Positions 25,001-39,165 of a stretch of DNA of 64,000 nt are shown piece after piece. Origin of the DNA: Apteryx mantelli. Taxonomy: Eukaryota; Chordata; Aves; Apterygiformes; Apterygidae. The notes below the pieces were generated by a model. The model had not been told where the DNA came from, searched no databases, and was given only the letters and a program-made list of their open reading frames with translations. The first letter of the stretch is position 1. The number at the start of each line of letters is the position of its first letter. The translations under genes were made by a program, and so were the position numbers. The stretch is from NCBI RefSeq assembly GCF_036417845.1, contig NC_089979.1:51870275-51934274 (forward strand), written 5' to 3'.

Positions 25001-26057
25001 AGTGCTATAGATAAGCAGGAAAATATTCTAGAAAATAGTTCTTCCTTCTTTCAACAATATGCCTAGGTACATAACTATTTTTCCTCCTGACAGGCAATAC
25101 TAAAAGCAACTCTTGAGAATCACTTACTGCTAACCGATTTGCTTTCTCTGTTACAGTGATTATAAAATAAATTTGTCTACACACGCGCCTCCATATACCT
25201 GTGTGTATCTTTGCACACCTGTCGGATGCCTTTAGTCTTCTCACAAATTGCTGTCTGTGACATCTTAATGGAAAACTTTTACATCACCACCACGTGCTGG
25301 AGCATTGCTGAAAGAATCAAGTGCTATAGCCCCATGAGCCTCCGCAGGAGGGAAAAATAGCCAGCAATAAGACTACACGCAGGAATTTTAGCAATTGATC
25401 AGGAATAAATATGATACAAAAGACAGTGAGGAATAACATGCTTTTCAAAACATCCCAGGTGGTTCAGCCTCATTAGCTGTCTTGAAACACATCAGAAAAT
25501 GGGGTCTTTTTGTGTTCACCCCTTCCTCATAGTCAACTTTGGTAAACCTGTGCTTAAAATGAAAATAGCAGTTTAACCAGCCATCTTTTATAATTCCATC
25601 TTGCCTGCAGAATTAATACCCTGGTCTTAAGTAACAAATGCTAAGTCCCCCCCGGGCACCTTCAGCTGCCTGCCCCTGGTGGAAGGAAGGAGACGACTGA
25701 GCCCAGGGACAAAGCTGCAGGAGAGTGCTCACACCTCCCCTGGATGCTGTGAGCAGGTGCTGGAAGCAAAACTGGACATTATTCTTGTTTCTTGCCTTGC
25801 CCTCTGGCCCATGTCAACCCTGTGTGTCACTAACTAGGTTTCCAGAGCTCACCACCCACTAAGAAGGTCCATTCCCAGTGTTTCTGTCTAGCACAGTTCT
25901 CTGCAAATCAGTGTGCCCACAATTTCATGGCCAGTTTCCAGCCAAACCACCAAAGATGGGAATAAATGCCTTCCAGTTGTCTTCAGTTAGCTCAATCAGA
26001 TGTAATCTGTCGTTTCAAAGGAACAAGATGAACATGACAGATTAAATCTATGAAAAT

Positions 26058-26130
26058 ATGAGACTAAATTCTGCTTTCACTTGTAGCAGCCCCATTTGAG
26101 TTTCAGAACTGGTGTCCGTGTACTACTGAT
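26058..26130. repeat. Possible ancient dispersed palindromic repeat copy
   Basis: AGACTAAATTCTGCTTTCAC and AGCAGCCCCATTTGAGTTTC, then GAACTGGTGTCCG, recall the same old family but are badly decayed. Confidence 0.3.
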
Positions 26131-26469
26131 CTTTGTATATCAGTAAATCAAATATCTGTGCACATAGGTAATAAACCTTGTTATTTTTTAAAGCAGAGTT
26201 TGCCTTGATCTTGAAGGAAGTGTGCATTCATCACTCTGTTCACACATATCCCAAATGGAGCGGCAAGTACTTTGTCTGGGAGGTGTACCTCTCTCCAGCC
26301 ACTTTCTGCTCTATCTGTGCTCATCACTTGGAGAACATTTACAAAGTGAAAGTCATTCTCTTTGAATGAGTGTAAGGGGGAATAAATCCAAACACAGACT
26401 CCACACATGTTCACATGAGATGGACAACATTGCTCTGCCTGTAAAGTATGCTCTGAATGAAAGAGAAGG

Positions 26470-26486
26470 CAGTGTGTGTGTGTGTA
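26470..26486 (+). repeat. (GT)n microsatellite
   Basis: A short run of about eight GT units. Confidence 0.8.
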
Positions 26487-26986
26487 GGGACGGATTTAAA
26501 ATGGGCTTTTGGATATTGGGAAGACACTCAATGCCTCCTCATCCTGTCTGCCAGGAGCATCTTCCCTGTGACTAGACATTATCTACTGGCTACGAACTAC
26601 AGAAACCCCAACACACGCATGTCTCCTGAGGAATAAAACATTACAAAAGACAGATGGATGAGACAGGGAAAAAAGAACAAATAAATGTTCACTTCAGGAC
26701 TGAAAGGAATTTGACTGAAAGTTACAGGGAAACAGCAGCAGTCACTGAAGTAAAAGCATGAAACATTTATAATATGTTAATAGAAGTACTACACACAAGT
26801 GAAGGTCCAATGATGGGATTGGATTTTAATGGGGTTGGCTATTTGATGGACCACAAAAATATTGATAGCTGTGAAAACTGAGGTAAGGACAATTTAACCA
26901 CATAGTGTGTGACAGAAGCCAATCACATTCAGGTGTGAGGAAGCCCTGCATGGTGTATAATGCCCCCGTACATTGTAAGAGAGTCA

Positions 26987-27075
26987 CATCCTAGACTCAC
27001 AGGATCAGCAAGGCTGGAAGGGACCTCCGGAGGCTGCCTGGCCCAGCCCCCTGCTCAAAGCAGGGCTACTGAAGC
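26987..27075 (-). mobile_element. Short CR1 3'-end fragment
   Basis: On the plus strand this matches the 3' end of the CR1 copy at 19108-19200. The shared framework is CTGGAAGGGACCTC, then CCCCCTGCTCAA, then GCAGGG, at roughly three quarters identity. The octamer tail is partly decayed (GACTCACAGGATCA). It is older and much shorter than the 19-kb copy, in the same orientation. Confidence 0.85.
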
Positions 27076-30000
27076 TTTTGGCTGTAGGAAGGAATCAAGA
27101 TGTGACAGACCGATAGATTGTTCCATTGAGGAAGATCCCAGGTTCCCTGAAGAACTACAACATAATCATAAAGCATATCAATTAATAGAGTCATTACACA
27201 TTTAAATAAGAAAATTGGGAATTACTGAACTTTAGCAGGCTGAAAGTAAATGGAGCAGTAAGCGTAGCTGTTGCTTGAACTGGGATGCTATCGTGCAGGG
27301 CAGCAGAGACCATACACTCACCTGCACAGGCTTCCTGCACAGGTGTGAGTCTCTACTGCCAAATGAAAAAAAACAAGAAAGATGAAAATGCTCAAGCAAA
27401 TAGCCAGTGTAACTGCTGTGACAGTCTGCCCGATGGTGAGACAGAGCAACTGCTTTCAGAGGGACTGGCTAGCTCACCTAAAGTTTAATCATAGAAACCT
27501 CCATCAAGGTTCTTTAACTTTCAAGACTGTGAATTATTTGAGAGAGTGTCAAAAAAGAAAGTGAGGGTCCTACACTGAAATTTGGACCATCCCTTGTCAA
27601 CTCCATTTTAGTGTCTCAAGCGGGAAGGACTTACCATCACTTATGTTTTCCCTCAAACAAGGGCGAAGACTGAGGACTCCCAGTACTGCTCAGCAAGAAA
27701 TCTGAATGCTTCTATAGGAAACATCGCAAGGAGTCTGACAGCAGATCAGTGTCAGATTCTGAGTATCTGCCCAGCTCCTTGTAAGTTTTTATTATTTCAA
27801 ACATACACAACTTATCAGAAGAAAAGCTAGGAACTGTACAGCTACCTTTTTTTCCCACAGTGTTTCATTTTGACCACTGATTTGATGTGGCACGTGCACA
27901 GATTTGTGTTGTTAATGTCCTAGAGCACCTTGATTCGTATGTGAGTGGGAGATGAATCCTGCAAGGTTCTATACTAAATTCAAGCTAGTTAAAATTTTTG
28001 CAATGCAAGAAAAAAAAAAATCTGCAAAGTTGAGTGCTTAAAAGACTGAACACTTTGTTCCTCTCCCTCCAGCACAAGCTGCTCTAGCCAAGAACATTAG
28101 CATGAGTAACAAAAGGGATGGCTGAAAGGGAAGTGCAAGATGAGGTTTAACATCCTCCACAACTGAACCTAAAGTACTTTATGCAGCTGAAACTGCTGTG
28201 ATTGCTAAAGAGAATATTGCCAGTTCGGGGACACATGAGCAAGCTTGCCTATACTGCTTGAAATTCAAAGATAGTAAATTACTGGATTAAAAATGTGAAA
28301 AAGGCATCATCTTGAAAGACCCAGAAGAAGATGATCTTGTATATATCTGTGTCAACATCCATATTTTCCTAGATGTTAAGGATTCACTCCCTCAAAGCCC
28401 TGAAAATGTCGAAAGTTCATATAACCAGTCCATTAAACAGCTGAGCTGTCCAGAGGAGTTTGAAGGAGCAAAGTGGTCAGCCTCACTGGCTTGCAGTGCC
28501 CTGCTCGCCTCGAATACCTGAGTCTTATGAAACCACCAAGCAGATAAAGTGTTCTCAGCACACCCTTCCTCCTCTGCAGGACAAAGGCATCTTTCCCTTG
28601 CCCATGGAAAAATTCAGAGCCTTTGTTCAGGCCTGGTTATTGCTTTGTCGATATTTTATGAAGTACCAAGTCACCCACTGGCCAAAGACCTGCCTGGTGT
28701 AATTTTGCTGGCATCAAATCACACAGGCATTTGTCCTGATGTGTGTCCGCTAACGTCCTGATTGCAGCGCTGAACGCTTCTGGGGATGCTCACAGGCCTG
28801 CTGAAATGGGAAAAATTGTGGCTTATGCAAATAACGGCTGGCCATTCAGTCAAAAAAGCCCAGGGAATACCATTCACAAAGTGACACTCTCATGCATGCC
28901 CTTTTTTTTTCACTCCCTCCCATGCACTGAAGTAAGTGATTTAACATTCAGCTCTCCCATTAAGTCTCATTAAGGCAGTGAGAGGTGGGAGGGCAGCGGG
29001 GCAGGTTAGTGACTTCCTTCCTTCTGGGGCTGGACTCAGGCTGATGTTGAGGTGTTCCATTGGGCAGTGCCGTGGCAGGGAGCGCTGAAGGAAGGAAATG
29101 GAGAGCAACCTGCCCTTCTGTGCACACGGCGGGGTGGAGGAAGAGTTAATGACTGTGAACTGTGAATATCCGGGTTGAAGAATAAAGCCACATGACACTG
29201 AACTTTGTATGGGGCCCAAGCTCCCCCAGCATCACAGGCTGCCGGGTCTGTGGGAACCACTCAGGGGTTGAAGCCCTTCTGCATGCCTCCATCAGCATTG
29301 CCATAGTTTCCAATCTGAACCACAAGGTAATTCATTCAGGTTGGGGAAAGCTATGTAAAGAGCATGCTCCAGGCTGGCAATATGGTCCTGAGAGACTTTA
29401 GCAGACCCTTCGAGGCGTTGGGCTGGTTGCTTCATATTGTGTTGTGACAGGAAAAACCTGAACAGAAGATGGAGGGAGAAACCTCAAAACAAAGCTCATT
29501 GGCCAAAAGGTGCCAAAACAAAAAAAATCCAGGACAATAGTCATATCCAGCCAGCACTGGTTTTTCTCTCTATCTTGTTAAAATGAAAGTCTTGTTAAGG
29601 TTAAATATCTATAACCTAACTTGAAAACAAGTGGTGTTGTCAGGTCAATGTTCCATATTTTATTTTCCATACATAAACTTGCTCCTGTGTTCAGCCGTAC
29701 TATTAAAAGAGCAGGAAAGCAAGTGCCACTGGTTTTGATGGGAAGCCTATAGATTCCTTATAGCTTAAAACATTTGTCATGTTTTTTAAATAATACATAC
29801 AATAAGAAAAATGCAGTGCCTAAGAGGCAGGGAAAATTACTAACTATCAGTTCAGGATCTAATTATAATGAAGTCAGAAGGAAATGGGATAACGCCTGGG
29901 TCAGGTGAATTCATCAGCAAGACTCTTATTCACACTGGTGGCAGATCTTTCCCCCAAAATATAACTGTTTAATTAAAGATACATCTTAAAAGCAAGGATG

Positions 30001-30208
30001 AGGAAGAAAAATAGTGGGTAGAAGTGTCAGCAGATGAACAAAAAAGGAAAGATACTATGGCTTTGTTCCTGAATAGAGCCTTCCACCAGGCCCCAACTTG
30101 GTGGGAGAGAGACTGAGAATACTTTTTCTTCATTAGTCATATAGCTCATGGTTCAAAGATGAAACACTGGGAACATCTGTGCTCTGCTCTACGCTATTTA
30201 AATCACTT

Positions 30209-30305
30209 CAGGACAAATCCAGCCCTGTTATAAGTGGGTGTAACTCTGTTCAAGCCAGTGGAGCTGCACCTGCTTATACTAAGATGAAATTTGGCTCAGT
30301 TTGGA
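30209..30305. repeat. Ancient dispersed palindromic repeat, clear copy
   Basis: ACAAATCCAGCCCTGTTATA, then AGTGGGTGTAACTCTGTTCA, AGCCAGTGGAGCTGCACCTG, CTTATACTAAGATGAAATTTGG. The two halves are inverted and diverged: AAGTGGGTGTAACTC on the left pairs with GAGCTGCACCTGCTT on the right (11 of 15). The left end CAAATCCAG and the right end GAAATTTGG are also complementary in part. Confidence 0.5.
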
Positions 30306-30839
30306 TCCAAATTAACTCAGCATTTGGAAATAAAAATAAGAAGCTTGGCATATTCCAGTATTTCATCTGGAATCTCATAAAACTTGAGATTAGTTTATCT
30401 AATAGATTTACAGCCTTACAAATATTTTATTCTGCTATCAACTCATTCCAAAATCTCCCTCTCCCCTGCCCCCTCAGCCTTCCTCCCTCCCCTCCCCAGG
30501 CAGGAATATCAGTCCTGCCTTGCCCCGTTTTGACCTACTGCAGCCAGCAGGGAACACAGCTAATAACAGCACATCCTTTTTTGATCTCCGAGTGCTCCAC
30601 AATAGGCAAATAGGTTGTTCCTGTTGGCAAAACTGGCCCTGCCATGTTCATCTGCCCGCTTATCCTCAGATTATAAGGATGTGAGTGTCTGAGGATGAGA
30701 GATGTTTTCTGTACCAGCACTGCCAAGGACTGAGCTAGCAATGTCTGCCATAACCTGGGAAGGAGGAAGTCTGGTTTCCTCTCTTAATTACTGAAGAACT
30801 GGTACCGAAGGCTGTGGAGGAAAAAGAGTAATTTCTTGA

Positions 30840-30858
30840 TTTTTTTTTTTTTTTTTTT
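30840..30858 (+). repeat. Poly(T) tract
   Basis: A run of about 18 T in AT-rich intergenic DNA; simple repeat. Confidence 0.8.
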
Positions 30859-32812
30859 GCTACATTGTACACCTACCACATTTCTTTTGAGGACATAAGC
30901 AATAAGTAGTTAAGCCTTGAAACCAGGATGAGTATCAAAGAGTATCTTTCAAAGGAATGAAAGCAGAAAGAAATTTCAAGGACCCTCCACACCAAATTCA
31001 CCCTTTCAGAAAAAGCCTGAATAAATAGATAGCCCGTGCAACATGTTGGAAAAGTCAACAAACTTGAGCTCTCTCACACAAAGGTGGAAGTGAATTCTTC
31101 AATCAAGGATTCTCCAGTGAGAAGACCCTGCCCACAACCCTGGAAGTAGAGAATTCCAACCTGTTACTGCAATTTCTTGGTTAGCTCTCCAAAAAGAGCA
31201 ATCTTAGAAAACACCCTGGACCCTAGGGGAAGCTGGCTCTACAGAGCAAAGTCACTTGGAAATGAGCTACAAGACAGATCAGTCTTTCCATTACATTTTT
31301 GTTGTGTTTGAATATTTTTATATATGTGCGATACCCCAGCAATAGCCTGTCAGGCAGAACCAAGGTGAGCACACCATCACAATCCAAGTGGGGCTGAAAA
31401 AAACACTAGTAATGATAGCAAAATCAGTAGGCGGTAGGAAAAGCTGCTTAGAGAAGATGAAAAACATACATGTCTCAGCTGGGAAGGTAGCAGTCTCTTG
31501 GATTAAGTACTGCCCAGTGGTTCCTCACAGCCAGCCAGCATCTCTCTATCTTTAAATCACAGGTTTGTCGTTTCAGCCCTGTCTTAGCCAAGCTAGATCG
31601 ACGTGGTATAGGCAGATGGATCATGTGAAGGGTCAGCAGGGTGCTGGTCCCACCATAGGTCAAATTGTCCCATTATTTCCCTTTGCAGTTTCATATTCAT
31701 ATTAACATATGAGGCCGCTGGTGGAGTATATCCATCCAGAGCACAGCACAAACCACATGACTGAAAACTAATCATCTGGATTCTCTCCAAGTGGAAAGAA
31801 AGAAGCCACTCACATGAAACTTTATCTAACGTTCATTAATAGACATGCTCATGTCACCTCATGGCTCAAGAGCAACATCTCTTGATAGATGTTCGAGAAT
31901 CAGTGGTCCCACCTTATATTCATCACTCACCGGAGGTGAGTGCAAATCAAATGCGTGCAACAGCAGGACTCCTTGTCTACCCCAAATCTCCAGCAGAATA
32001 CAAGCTGGCCAAATGAACATAAAGACTCTCTCTACCTTGTCTTAGCTTGTGTGCTGTTTTTATCACTATATGTTTTTACAGAGACTGCTTTTTAAGTCTT
32101 TTTTACTGAGCAGAAGACAGAAGCTTGCTGATAGGATTGTCCATGTCAGGATAGGACTGAACCTAAGCAGTCATTGTTTGTAAAATGGTGAGGCTTGGCT
32201 TTTCTGAAGGAAACTGTCAACAGCTGCCATGAAAGTAGCTTGAATGAAATAGTTGTTTGCCTTAACAGTTTCATCAGTCATGAAGAACCTACTTCCAAAC
32301 AACAAATAACAACCAGCTCACCATCCAGTCCCTTCATGGGTTTTACTCTTTAAAGTACACTGGATTATTTTCTAGTAGCTTGCAAATAACAGAGCTTGGA
32401 TGAACAATGAGCTACAGAAGAGCACAAGAAAATAGCAGACTATACAACTTAGATGAGGGCAGCAACAACCAAGAAGCCTTTTATTAAAGCAAAAGTAAAT
32501 TCCTGGTTTGGTGAAGATCAGTGAAGACTTTGCCATTGACTTCAGACTGCTATAATCTGATCCATAAGAGTTTGAATCTAAACACAAGAGATATAATACT
32601 GACATTCTGGACACCTTGGAGAATAAGATAAATTGGACGATCAGCAGAAATGAGAAATTCTTACATCTTTTCTGGCTCTCTTTAGAATCTTTTGGAGAAC
32701 TTTTGTAAGTAAGTATCTCTTTTAGTCATCATCACCTTATCTTTTACTTCTTGCAGTAAACAAGGTAGACCTTCATTTCCCCTTCAAATGTTCAGAAGTG
32801 ATCTTTACACGC

Positions 32813-32832
32813 AGTAAGTCTGCAGACTTACT
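32813..32832. repeat. Perfect 20-bp palindrome
   Basis: AGTAAGTCTGCAGACTTACT reads the same on both strands and has no loop. Flanks are ordinary AT-rich sequence. Confidence 0.9.
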
Positions 32833-35800
32833 AAAGGAGGATGAAAAGTTGAGCCTGTTGTGGTGTGCCTTGTGTGGATGATTAGCCAGGGTGAGCAAAG
32901 ATTTTTTTAAAGACTATCATCAGATTATGAATGTTATGATAATTCATAACTGGCATCTAACTTGTGCCACCAAGAAATTAATAACCTTTTATTATCAATG
33001 TCTGTAACATCTCTGATCTCTCTCCCTATCATGTGGACTGATGGCAAGATCCAGCCAGCATAACTCATTACGGTAACAGTTTGTGTCACACTTAGATACT
33101 AATATGTAAAATCTAGTGAAGAATTACATCATCTTGATTTTTGATGACACTTGCATCAGACATGTCATATACCTTGAGTTCAACTTTTTTTTTAAATCTT
33201 TCACCAACATGTGAAATAGAGCCACCAAATCTCTCTTGTCATTGGAGTCCTGGTTCCACTGAAATCACAGAGACTTTTTGCATATAGTCTGGATTTTACA
33301 CAGAGAGCAGGAGGAGTATTTTTATCTTTCCCACAGATGTCTGTAAGACAAGCCTATCAATATGTACAATTGCTTGTGATTCTATGTGCTTGTAAAAATG
33401 AGTAATTCTCGCAGTTGCCTGTTGTAGTTGCTCTGTTTTGACTTTCTCTATTACTTACTTTCTTTTGTCTCCCATTCAGAGAAAAATAAAATCACTGATA
33501 AAGAAAGCTATTGTGTGATATAAGGTATTTGGAATTGTGAATGAAAGAAGCTAGCAGGGAGGGGGGAATAACAGAGGGTAATTTTATTATATCTCTCTGA
33601 CCTGAAGCAGTAATAAACATGAAGTCAGTATATGATCATAAGTGATGTTTTTATATACGTATCATATTTTAGATGGGTTTGGGAGAGAAACACATAAAAC
33701 TGATTGACTGGTGATGTGGTAGTAATTATGCAAATGGAGCAACTTGACCATAAAACACTTTAAAGGGAAAAAGGTAGCTGAGTAACAAGTAAGTATAAAA
33801 AAATGTGATTATTGTATCTGTCCTGATGCCCTAGCAGCTCTCCTGCCAAAGCCTGAAAGAAATGGATGTTGTGTAACAAAATTAAAACCATATAAAGTAT
33901 CAGATGAAGGTCATAAATAACTTGTCCTTATAAAAAGCATGTCTTTAATTGTCGACTCTGGGTCTTTCTTACAATTTTGTTCAGTCTTGGGCAAAGTTCA
34001 GTTTTATGAGACCAACCTTGTGCAGCAAACACACCTTTGCTCTGCTGCTTTACTGCAGTGTTAATGGTTCATTTGCCTGTGGGGGTAGGGGAAGGTAGCG
34101 CTGCTGTTCTAGCCTTTCACTTATGCTGCTCAAAAAAGAACCATGAAGCTATGTTAATCAAATAATTCCATGAGTTATTCTCAATTGCAAAATCAGCTGT
34201 GATGGCAAGTAAAAGAAGAGTGTCTCTGCATTTCCCACTCTGCAGTCCCTGTATTTTTGCAGCTGCATGAAACACAAGTTATGGTGAATGCTTGAGAAGA
34301 GGGGGAAAGAAAGGGAATGATGCTCATTTTCATCCCAATCCCAAACAAAGCCTGAACAATAGTACTGTCTGCTCACTTCTTTCGACACACTTTCCTGCAT
34401 CTGAGATGTTTTGGCCATACTCCGGGCCATACCTGTCTCCATATCCTATCACCCCCCTAAATAAACACAACCTCTTTCTGCAAAGCCCACACCACCCCCC
34501 CCCCAGGCCGTTCCAGCCCTCCCCAGGGCCAGCCATGCACCCGTGTGCCTCTTGGGGAGAAAGGTCTGGCCAGCAGCTGCTTCTTCAGCAAGTGCCTGAC
34601 TGAGCTGTCCCTTCAGGCAGGCTTAGCATGAGGACCTGATACAGCCCCTGTGTGCCTGTGCTCTTGGCCTGACACTTCCCAGATGTGCCCAAGAGACTTG
34701 CCTGTGCATAAGCATGCCAATTCTGCAGCACAGATTTCCTTCTAGAGAAAATGACTTCTCTCCATCATCTATCGACTAACTTTCCCAGGCAGAAGATAGC
34801 TGTTGTGTGTACTCTCTGGAGCCTCATATGACTGCATAAAGGCAACAGTACTGCTCTGAAATACCAATAAGCAGAAGTTTCACAGAACATGAGTGTCAGC
34901 ATGATGTGGGCTGCAGGCTGTCAGGGGACATGGCTTCTGCGACATTAGAAGAGACTTTGTTGGGTAGAGGAGAGTGGTTTGTCAGGAGTGGCCTGGAGAA
35001 GTCAGACAGGGATCAGCTGTCCACAGTATCTTCCAAAAGATGACCATCAAATGAAGCTAATAAGAACCAATTTCAAAACAAACCAAAGGAGGTGGTTCTT
35101 TGTGCAACAGGTTCTAGATCTGTGGACTTTCTTCTCAAAGGACACTGTGGATGCACAAAGTTTACTTGGGCTCCAGGGGAGACAGGACGAGCACTGGGAG
35201 AGAGATGAGCCGAAAATGGTTGGAGAGTGGAAGAAATTTACATTTTGCCCTGTTCTCATGTTTCTCAAGGCATCTTTTTGTAGCCAGTATTGGAGACAGG
35301 GTATTGGGCTAGGAGGATCCTTGGTCTGAACTAGTACCTTCACTCTGAAGTTCTCCCTCAAGACAGATCAGCTTGCCGAATCCTTTTCCCCATCTAGACA
35401 GGACATAGTAGTTATCCTCTCAAAATAAAAAAGAGGGATTAAATCTTGAACCTTTTACTCTCTTGACACTTTTCATACTCCTTTTTCAGCAGAAAGTTCC
35501 TCCCACCCCAGTTATTTCACAACAGCTAGTTATGGAGACTGAAATTAGCTGAAACTGAGACTGAAAAGGTGCAGATAAGGAATCTCAGCTGCTCTCAACA
35601 GTGTTTTAAGGCAAGAACATAACAGAACATTAGAAATGGTCATGATCATGTAATCTGATAATCATCATGAAATCAGCAGGTGTTGAAATGAGGATCAGGG
35701 TTCACATCCTTTCTCCCATGTGCAGAAGCTGTGATTTTCATACTATGTGACAAGATCAATAGGTCATCAAACAGCAAACATCATGTCATGATACATGAAG

Positions 35801-38800
35801 GTCTATCTGCTCTGGGAAACCAGAGCTCCTGCCCTGTGTAGTTTTGATGGTGACTTTGTACACACATATTTTTTTCTTATTTGGTTATTGTGCAGACTTC
35901 AGGAGCCTTGGCCAAGCATCAAATAGAGAGACAGCCACAGTGGTGCCAACTTACACAGCTCTGGTAAAGACAGTAACTTAGTATTACAGGGTGAGATGAG
36001 TAGGACTGGGTAAGGTCACGCGGCTTAGTCCTAGTATGGTCATCTGCATCTGCAGTGTCCAATTGAACTAACACAGAATCAGCTAGAGAGGGGAAAGACA
36101 TATTTACTCATTAATGTAAATAGCCTACATACCCAGGAGACAGACCCTCAACACATGACACGTAAGACACCAGAAAAAATGCTACATTTCAGTCCATGTC
36201 CTGCAGCTAGTCCTAACACAGAAGCAAAGTTCCCACTGGGGTCATTTAGCGCTTCATGGTAACCAGCAGGCAAGCGACAAAAAAAATGTCCATCTCTGAT
36301 TTAAAAGCAATGTTTCAACCTCTCACGGCAGAAACAATAGGCTGTTTCCCAAGTGGAGATCAGGTATGTTTATTTTACTGAAATATAAGGGTTTGTGACA
36401 ATCAAAAGCAGATGTTCATTAACAGGCAGAGGTGTAGGTAGGTTTCCGAGGCATAAAGCATAAGGAGGGCAAAGAGGCAAAACATTCAATCTCCTGCCTC
36501 ACACCTGAATCCACCCAACCCTTTAAATCAGTTTTCAACAATGGTTTTCAATTTTCAGGGTTTTTTTAAGTAACAGCTATGGAGGTGCAGTTCCTGCTAG
36601 CCTTGCAGAACAAGCACTTTGGACAACATTTTGATTCCTGTTTCAGGATATTTCCCCTTTGTTTGCCTTTAACTTAACCCAGGATCCAGAACTAGACTTG
36701 AAATTTGATGCCTGAAGATGTGCAGACCTGAGAGACTTCTCTCATAAAGCCACTGCAACCTTTAGTCTGGACCTGAATTCCTTCAGCCTGCGTGCTCTCA
36801 AGATCCCATGTTCAGTACAGAGGAGTGCCTGTGGATGTTACTCCTTGTATTGCTCTTACATGTCTCCTAACGGTTTGAAAGTCCATTGCTGGAGGTGAGT
36901 AATGTTGCACCAGATCAGAGCAACCTTACTGCAAGCAGTAAGTGTCAGCAGAATCAGTGCTAGGTCAGCCACTCCGGCTGTTCCTTTCAGGAAACTACTC
37001 CTACTACAGACGCGCTTATACTAAACAAACCCCCTTAAATACGTGTGCTGCAGCATATACTTCCATTTGCTGGCGTCATGAAGACTAGCAAAAAGAAGCC
37101 ATGGCAGCAAATGTTAGCACAGAGTGCCAGACCGAATCAAACCCCATTTTCCCCTGTACAAGGACAACTCCAAGATAACTTTGCAGTTGGCTGTGTTTCT
37201 TTTTCCAAACAGTGCAGTGGAGTATCAGCAAAAGAAAATTTCAGAAGTGTTTCTGCCAGGAAGTTGAGCGATGGAACCTGTAACTGCATTCAACACACAG
37301 ACAAAAGAATTATTCTTATCAACTGAACCTGAGCATGCTTATAAGATTATGGTTTTTAATTTTTGTCTACAAGTGTGTCTGAACCACACAGTTCCAAACC
37401 AAACTGAGGTCTACACATTGTAGATCAGTCGATTGAGTGCTTTAGAAATGAATAACAAGCAAAAGAAACAGAATGGCTTTTGACTTATGAAAATGCCCCA
37501 GATGGCATTCTGCATTAACTTTCCTTTATCAAACAGCCTGGGATATCTCCATCCACCTGTCCATCTGGTTTACGCTCCCAGAACATATTTGCTCCCAGAC
37601 CAAGCCTATTGGTTGCCCAGTAGACTCTACAGTCTATGAATTATCCTCAGTAGAAATGCTCATAAATGAGTCTTGCAAAACAGCTCTGAAGGAGAGGGGA
37701 CCAGACGACTCAGCTGCTGCATTTTAGGGGTGCTACTCATAGTAGCAGAACCCTGGTCTGAACTCCTGCAAAAATCTTCAAGCTATCCTTCTATTGAAAT
37801 TACACAACACATGATACATTTGACATAAAAGACAACAATATTGGCTATCTCGAGTGATAACAACTAACTAGAGATCAAAGGCTGAGTCCTGGTTCTTCAC
37901 TTCCATTTGTAGCCGACAGTCAGACATCAGTAGAGACTCCTGGGTTTCTGCTACCCTGAGAGGGAGTTGGGAGATGGAAGACAGTCTGGAGAAAGACTCC
38001 AGGGATGCTCCACGGAGCTCCTCAGTGACCCCTTAGACCTGGTGTGTTTTGACAAGGTCAGGGAGCAATGGGCACATAGGTTGTGTGTCCCCACCTGGTG
38101 CAGACCTTGAGGCCATATGAGCGGTATATACACCTATGGACTGCATCCGTGCAGGACGTGGCAGTTGGAGTCTGATCTGCAGATAGGTCTCGGCAGCCCT
38201 GGGTCGGCCCTGCTCCATTGCCGAATCCCTGCTGCACAAACTGTGCACTGGAGGCCATGGGATGGGGTAACAGAGTTAAAATAGGTATTTGACACCACAA
38301 ACCTTATTTCATCGTGTTATGAAAAGTCACACAGGGCAGTCTTTATTCCCCAGGCTCAGCATGCAGAGCAAACATGCTGCTGTAATCTTTAGCAAATACA
38401 TTTTTGCTTGCACAATAAATCTGTTCAGAAATCACACATTTCCATTCAAACTAGTCACTAAAGAGTCACGTGTTAGGGCCTATCTCTGCTTTGTGCTGAC
38501 ACTGCATTGGCAGAGAATCACGTGCCTTCGTGAAAAAATATCCTTAAGGCAGAACTTGGCTCAGGGTCACACAAGACTCATCCACATTTCATATCATGTT
38601 TCCTTTTTTTTTCCTCACTGACCAGTCTTGAACTATGCAACTTCCATGCAAGCAGATGAACACACACCACAAATACGCACAAGTGACTATATCTAGACTG
38701 GGAAACAAAATGGTCCAAAGAACAGCAAAAGAGGAGTAATGGCAAAGCGCAGCTTATGTCCATTCAGCTAAACTCTCTTACCCTCGAAACCAGGGTGGCA

Positions 38801-39049
38801 GCAAGTCAAACTATCTCCTAGGAACAGTCCGTGGCACGTGCTATTCCCTAACCCATCCTGAGGGTTATCTGGGACAGTGCTAGTGGACCAAAACCATGCC
38901 CAGAAACGTGCCAAGAATTTGCCGAAATATGTTGTCCCGTACCATTGTCCATGCCAGTGCTCTGACCCTGGGGAGCTGCTGCTGTGGAGCCCGCCAGCTG
39001 GGACATTACCTGAACATGGAAGAGCTGTAGTAAATGTCTTGTCTGCTAG

Positions 39050-39165
39050 GAAAGGTCTGTGGGATTTCAGGCAAACCACCGAGTCTTTCTTGTTGTCTCT
39101 GTTGATCCATAAAAGGGGGATAATACCCCTAGTGTATTTCTCAGTGGTGGTGGGAGAATAAAGCA
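39050..39165 (+). mobile_element. MIR/L2-like ancient SINE remnant, sense
   Basis: The segment contains GGCAAACCACCGAGTC, then TGTCTCTGTTGATCCATAAA, then AGGGGGATAATACCCCTAG, then GGTGGTGGGAGAATAAAGCATTGG. This is the order of the MIR/L2 3' consensus (GGGCAAGTCACTTAACC, CTCATCTGTAAAATGGGGATAAT, GTTGTGAGGATTAAA). No coding content. Confidence 0.55.

Larger units (their letters stand above)
22761..39049. other. Intergenic, no gene recognised
   Basis: Contains the AAAT microsatellite, an ancient SINE remnant (24.9 kb), a CR1 fragment (27.0 kb), a palindromic repeat copy (30.2 kb) and a 20-bp palindrome (32.8 kb). Otherwise it is AT-rich unique sequence; I see no coding exon with a family resemblance. 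Confidence 0.6.
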
